This document shows, in pieces, positions 60,833-64,000 of a DNA stretch of 64,000 bases; within the stretch, counting starts at the first letter, position 1; every line of letters starts with the position of its first letter. Both the position numbers and the translations under genes were made by a program. The DNA comes from Pseudomonas sp. UBA4617 (GTDB taxonomy: Bacteria > Pseudomonadota > Gammaproteobacteria > Pseudomonadales > Pseudomonadaceae): positions 22,840 to 86,839 of the forward strand of contig NZ_DGIR01000024.1 in assembly GCF_002386445.1 (NCBI RefSeq), written 5' to 3'. The notes below the pieces were generated by a model. It worked only from the letters and a program-made list of their open reading frames with translations. It made no database searches and was not told where the DNA came from.

Positions 60833-61524
60833 GTCACTCCGCTACCCTGCTGGTCATCGACGATGAACCGCAGATCCGCAAGTTCCTGCGCATCAGCCTG
60901 GCCTCGCAGGGTTACAAGGTGCTCGAGGCCGCCACCGGCAGCGAAGGGCTGGCCCAGGCGGCGCTGGGCAAACCCGACCTGGTGGTGCTCGACCTCGGTT
61001 TGCCGGACATGGACGGCCAGCAGGTGCTGCGCGAGCTGCGTGAATGGAGCGCGGTGCCGGTGCTGGTGTTGTCGGTGCGCGCCAGTGAAGTGCAGAAGGT
61101 CGATGCGCTGGATGGCGGTGCCAATGACTATGTGACCAAGCCGTTCGGTATCCAGGAATTCCTCGCCCGGGTGCGGGCCTTGCTACGCCAGGTGCCGCAG
61201 GCCGGCGGCTCGGAAGTCGCCGCCAGCTTTGGGCCACTGACCGTGGACTTCGCCTTTCGCCGGGTGACCCTGGACGGGGTGGAGGTGGCATTGACGCGCA
61301 AGGAATATGCACTGCTGGCGCAACTGGCTGGGCACCCCGGGCGGGTGATTACCCAGCAGCAGCTGCTCAAGGATATCTGGGGGCCGACCCACGTGGATGA
61401 CAGCCATTACCTGCGGATCGTGGTGGGGCACTTACGGCAGAAGCTGGGCGATGATCCCACCGCGCCACGGTTCATCATCACCGAGGCGGGGGTCGGGTAC
61501 AGGTTGGTAGCGCCAACCGCCTGA
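60829..61524 (+). CDS. kdpE: KdpE, response regulator
   Basis: 231 residues, OmpR family. Receiver acid pair D11-D12 (VIDDEPQIRKFL) and phosphorylated Asp D55 in LVVLDLGLPDMDG, then a winged helix (LTRKEYALLAQLAGHPGRVI, HYLRIVVGHLRQKLG). It activates kdpFABC. Its ATG lies inside the kdpD stop. It converges with the accessory gene at 61618 after 93 bases with no clear terminator. Confidence 0.96.
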   Translation: MSHSATLLVIDDEPQIRKFLRISLASQGYKVLEAATGSEGLAQAALGKPDLVVLDLGLPDMDGQQVLRELREWSAVPVLVLSVRASEVQKVDALDGGANDYVTKPFGIQEFLARVRALLRQVPQAGGSEVAASFGPLTVDFAFRRVTLDGVEVALTRKEYALLAQLAGHPGRVITQQQLLKDIWGPTHVDDSHYLRIVVGHLRQKLGDDPTAPRFIITEAGVGYRLVAPTA

Positions 61525-61617
61525 CCATGGCAAAAGCGGGTGATAGTGGCTGCCCTGTGCTGCCTGTCCCGGCCCCATCGCCGGCAAGCCAGCCCCAGCA
61601 AGCTCAAGCCCCTTGCT

Positions 61618-62388
61618 TCAGGGCGCGGTTCTCGACTCCAGATCCATTTCTGCTGGCCACACGACCCTAGGCGCCAGACGCAGGGCGAATTCACACCAGA
61701 GCACATCGTCATGGTCCTTAGGTTCACCGGGGGGCGGCAGAGCTGAAGGGCCTTGTTGCATGTAAGTGCAAATATAGGCCCAGGCATGTTGGTCAGCTCC
61801 CATTGTACTCAGGCGAAACCGGTCGATGACGTTGTTCGTACCTGGCGCGACGATGGACAGCATGACACCCGATTTGTAAATAACTCCGCCGCTTGGCAGA
61901 GCGCCGGTTTGTGACCAGCGTTCGGCGCGGACTTGGGACCAGTCGTAGCAAACTGTTTCGACTTTCCAGGCCCCCAATGGCTTCCACCAACAATACTTGA
62001 AGTTATAGGCATAAATCTTCCTTCGTGCTCGGTTAAAACGAAGCGGCTCGTCTCGTGGGGGAGATATGCTGATCCGGAGGAAAAAAATGGATGCCCATAT
62101 TTCGCATGCGAACAAAAGGAGGTCAATGAATATGAATGAAAAATCCCGGTGTTTAAAACTGGATATAATGAGGCTGGGTTGGAGAGCGGCGAACACGACA
62201 ATTGGTAGCGTAAAAAGAATCAATATTTCTCTAGCTGCACCGAGTGCCCGAGGGATCTCAAGGTAGATCGGATCTTGGTGGTTTGCACTTTGTCTGCCCA
62301 AGCTGGCTTCGATAGTAGGAGGAATGGTCGGGTGGGGGAGATCTTCCTTCCAGCCCGTGCATGGTGGGTTAAGCAGCGGGCTGGGCAT
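61618..62388 (-). CDS. DUF6708-like membrane protein, probable immunity partner of the upstream effector
   Basis: 256 residues. Two hydrophobic helices (about 52-72 and 84-106) with a short hydrophilic turn, then a soluble C-terminal part containing FNRARRKIYAYNFKYCWWKP. This layout matches DUF6708 proteins, which often sit beside VasX-like type VI effectors. Its ATG shares one base with the stop of the large gene upstream (TAATG), so both are made together. Base composition is much lower in GC than the kdp genes. Protection of the cell against the neighbouring protein is inferred from position and topology; no enzyme motif is seen. Confidence 0.65.
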   Translation of the reverse strand: MPSPLLNPPCTGWKEDLPHPTIPPTIEASLGRQSANHQDPIYLEIPRALGAAREILILFTLPIVVFAALQPSLIISSFKHRDFSFIFIDLLLFACEIWASIFFLRISISPPRDEPLRFNRARRKIYAYNFKYCWWKPLGAWKVETVCYDWSQVRAERWSQTGALPSGGVIYKSGVMLSIVAPGTNNVIDRFRLSTMGADQHAWAYICTYMQQGPSALPPPGEPKDHDDVLWCEFALRLAPRVVWPAEMDLESRTAP

Positions 62389-64000
62389 TAGAATAGACTC
62401 CTTATGGATGATAGTTTGTTTTCTCTCGTTATTATTTCTGCGTAATTCAACTGGTCGGTTTTGTCAGGCCAATAAGTGAGAGTTAATTTAACCGCTTGTA
62501 CGTTATGGTTTTCCAGCAGAGGTACTGAGCAGCTGATGTGTAGGGTTTCATTGATGGTCTTGAAGTGTAATCTCTCGCCGACGCTTTCAGGGCTTGCAAA
62601 AGTGTTTTTTGTTTCATCGGGGCGATATTCGATTGTTTTCGGGTGCGAGCTGTTGCCGTAGAGATGAAATGGCTGTCGGTCTAGTCCTGCTCGGTACACT
62701 GTCAGTTGCCATTTGTATTGGGCTATGTCGGGGTTGAAATTTGGTATGCGTATGTATAAGTCGAGATCGAAACCCGCCGTAACAGCAGCGCCATCGCTGA
62801 TGAAAGCGCCAGATTGGTCTGGCGATTGCATGTTGTGAGATAGATGAAATCTCATCTCAATTGAGGCTTGCGCTGTAATACCCAGAGCTGCCGCGTTTAA
62901 TGCACCAATTGAGGTGTCGAGGTCTCTCGAACTTACCCATCGTCGATGGGCTTCTGGTATTCCCCATCTACTATGTCGAGACCAAAGTTCCAGCAATGAT
63001 GATTCTTGGTTTTTGGCATGCATTGCCAGCGTATAGGCAGCTAGGCCAAGGATTATCGTAAGGCCTAAAGGACCGAGCAGCGAGCTCGCGAACAGTGCTG
63101 AATAAATTCCTGAGCCTGCGGACAATACGGCAAATCCAGCTGCACGGAGGTAGCTTTGGGCTGAAGCGCTGTCCCCTTGGCGATCAGCCCGAACGTGCGC
63201 ATTCACATACTGCGCTGCATCCATGACACCCGCGAGCGCGGTAATAGCACCGCCATACCTGGCCAGGTTCTTTCCCAGTGTTGCCTCAGTTACCGTCCCA
63301 GGCCACGGAATCTTCGGGCGTACTACCGCGACGACACCCCCAGCCACTTCAACCCCAACCCCCAACAACCCAAGCGACGAAGACCAGATCGCCGCCAGCG
63401 CTTCCGGGTTGTTCTGATGCGTTTCCTGCAATGCCCGATAGTTCCTGCCCAGGCTGTCCTGATGAAACCACAGGCTGCCCAGGGCAAACAGCAGGCCGAC
63501 GCTGCCGCCACTGGCGGCGGCATCGCGCAGGCTGCGCATGGCGTCGCTGGCCACGCTTTGCGCGGCCAGTGAGCTGATCTTCAATCCCTCCGTGACCTGT
63601 GTACGCAGCGTGCCCGCACCTATCGCGATATTCCGTACCAGCGCCCCGACACCACCGGCCGCTCCCTCCCGCAGCTGTACCAGCCGCGCCTGCAAACTCT
63701 CGGCGCTTTCGAACGTCCACAGCATCACTTCGATCATCTGGTTACGATTACCCGGCGCGGCGATATTGATTGCCCCGCTCAGCACCATGGCCCGCACCTT
63801 GCGACCCAGCGGATCGCGAAACTGCTGGTCGATCTGCTGCAAGAATGCATCAGTGCGGGCCTGCACGGCCTCGTCGAGCAGGCTCATGTATTCGCCCAGG
63901 GTCAGCGAGAGCCTGAACGGGGTCACCTGTTGCCCGGCAAACAGCGCAAATGCCGAGCGGTGCACGTGGCCGATCAGCATCCTGGTCCGTTCACTGAGGT
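62388..64000 (-). CDS. VasX/BTH_I2691-like type VI effector, C-terminal part (cut by window edge)
   Basis: The frame is open to the window end, so the true start lies beyond 64000. The first visible Met (63980) is internal; 530 residues follow it. Features in order: a helical stretch with MSLLDEAVQARTDAFLQQID, a hydrophobic region with four or more membrane-like segments (about 175-195, 205-230, 250-275, 285-325), and a beta-rich tail without hydrophobic segments. Pore-forming VasX-type effectors have this layout. GC is 65% at 63781-63840 but 35% at 62401-62460, suggesting that the 3' part and the immunity gene were exchanged as a unit. The family call is from pattern recognition. Confidence 0.6.
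   Translation of the reverse strand, partial: LSERTRMLIGHVHRSAFALFAGQQVTPFRLSLTLGEYMSLLDEAVQARTDAFLQQIDQQFRDPLGRKVRAMVLSGAINIAAPGNRNQMIEVMLWTFESAESLQARLVQLREGAAGGVGALVRNIAIGAGTLRTQVTEGLKISSLAAQSVASDAMRSLRDAAASGGSVGLLFALGSLWFHQDSLGRNYRALQETHQNNPEALAAIWSSSLGLLGVGVEVAGGVVAVVRPKIPWPGTVTEATLGKNLARYGGAITALAGVMDAAQYVNAHVRADRQGDSASAQSYLRAAGFAVLSAGSGIYSALFASSLLGPLGLTIILGLAAYTLAMHAKNQESSLLELWSRHSRWGIPEAHRRWVSSRDLDTSIGALNAAALGITAQASIEMRFHLSHNMQSPDQSGAFISDGAAVTAGFDLDLYIRIPNFNPDIAQYKWQLTVYRAGLDRQPFHLYGNSSHPKTIEYRPDETKNTFASPESVGERLHFKTINETLHISCSVPLLENHNVQAVKLTLTYWPDKTDQLNYAEIITRENKLSSIRSLF

Noticed and set aside
61540..61617. Possible terminator between kdpE and the immunity-like gene
   Set aside because: Short GC-rich inverted words (CCGGC) but no stable stem with a T run.
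1..64000. tRNA, rRNA, CRISPR, insertion sequence or prophage genes
   Set aside because: No cloverleaf in the gaps I read, no regular repeat-spacer array, no transposase or integrase among the proteins; the only repeats are REP-type palindromes and short operator-like repeats.

Overview
The window is a chromosomal segment of a fluorescent Pseudomonas, almost certainly of the P. putida group. The evidence is the high GC content, a pyoverdine maturation/export block, the gltA-sdhCDAB-sucAB-lpdG-sucCD TCA block, a kdpFABC-DE locus, and inverted pairs of the P. putida-type REP sequence. All product names come from reading the translations; no database search was run.

Layout. 1-7283 is iron/pyoverdine related: the start of pvdM (minus, cut by the window edge), pvdP (plus), the opmQ-pvdT-pvdR export operon (minus) and a FecI/FpvI-type ECF sigma factor. 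Three exact TAAAT-N16-CGT iron-starvation promoters and a Fur-box-like site make this one regulon. 7452-9325 holds a degenerate receiver protein and an MHS-type MFS transporter. 9415-13314 is the electron-transfer-flavoprotein block: etfQO diverges from etfBA, with a PsrA-box-like palindrome next to the etfQO promoter. 13390-18562 carries a periplasmic binding protein, two envelope lipoproteins (DUF4398 and OmpA-like), a MocR-type regulator with three operator-like repeats, and small envelope or hypothetical proteins.

18671-31645 is the TCA cluster. gltA (minus) diverges from sdhCDAB-sucAB-lpdG-sucCD (plus). It includes structured leaders ahead of sucA and sucC and an imperfect palindromic repeat between sucB and lpdG. 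32013-42384 is housekeeping: a branched-chain amino acid carrier, a DUF599 membrane protein, a small lipoprotein, two coupled hotdog thioesterases, htpG, a dienelactone hydrolase, a pirin, a periplasmic amidohydrolase and fabAB. 42592-47557 is a tightly overlapping three-gene unit (TonB-dependent receptor, periplasmic binding protein, hybrid histidine kinase) that looks like a dedicated sensing system. 47754-53364 holds gpsA, a DUF4389 protein, sixA, two alpha/beta hydrolases, a 20-codon leader ORF coupled to a DUF4892 gene, and an AI-2E-family membrane protein. 53603-61524 is the full kdp high-affinity potassium system with its sensor and regulator; one REP pair lies upstream and another splits kdpC from kdpD. 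61618-64000 is an accessory tail: a membrane protein (DUF6708-like) coupled to the C-terminal part of a large VasX/BTH_I2691-like protein, probably a type VI effector and its immunity protein. GC falls from about 65% to about 35% along the effector.

I see no rRNA, tRNA, CRISPR array, insertion sequence or prophage. Most transcription units end in clear intrinsic terminators, several of them bidirectional between convergent genes.
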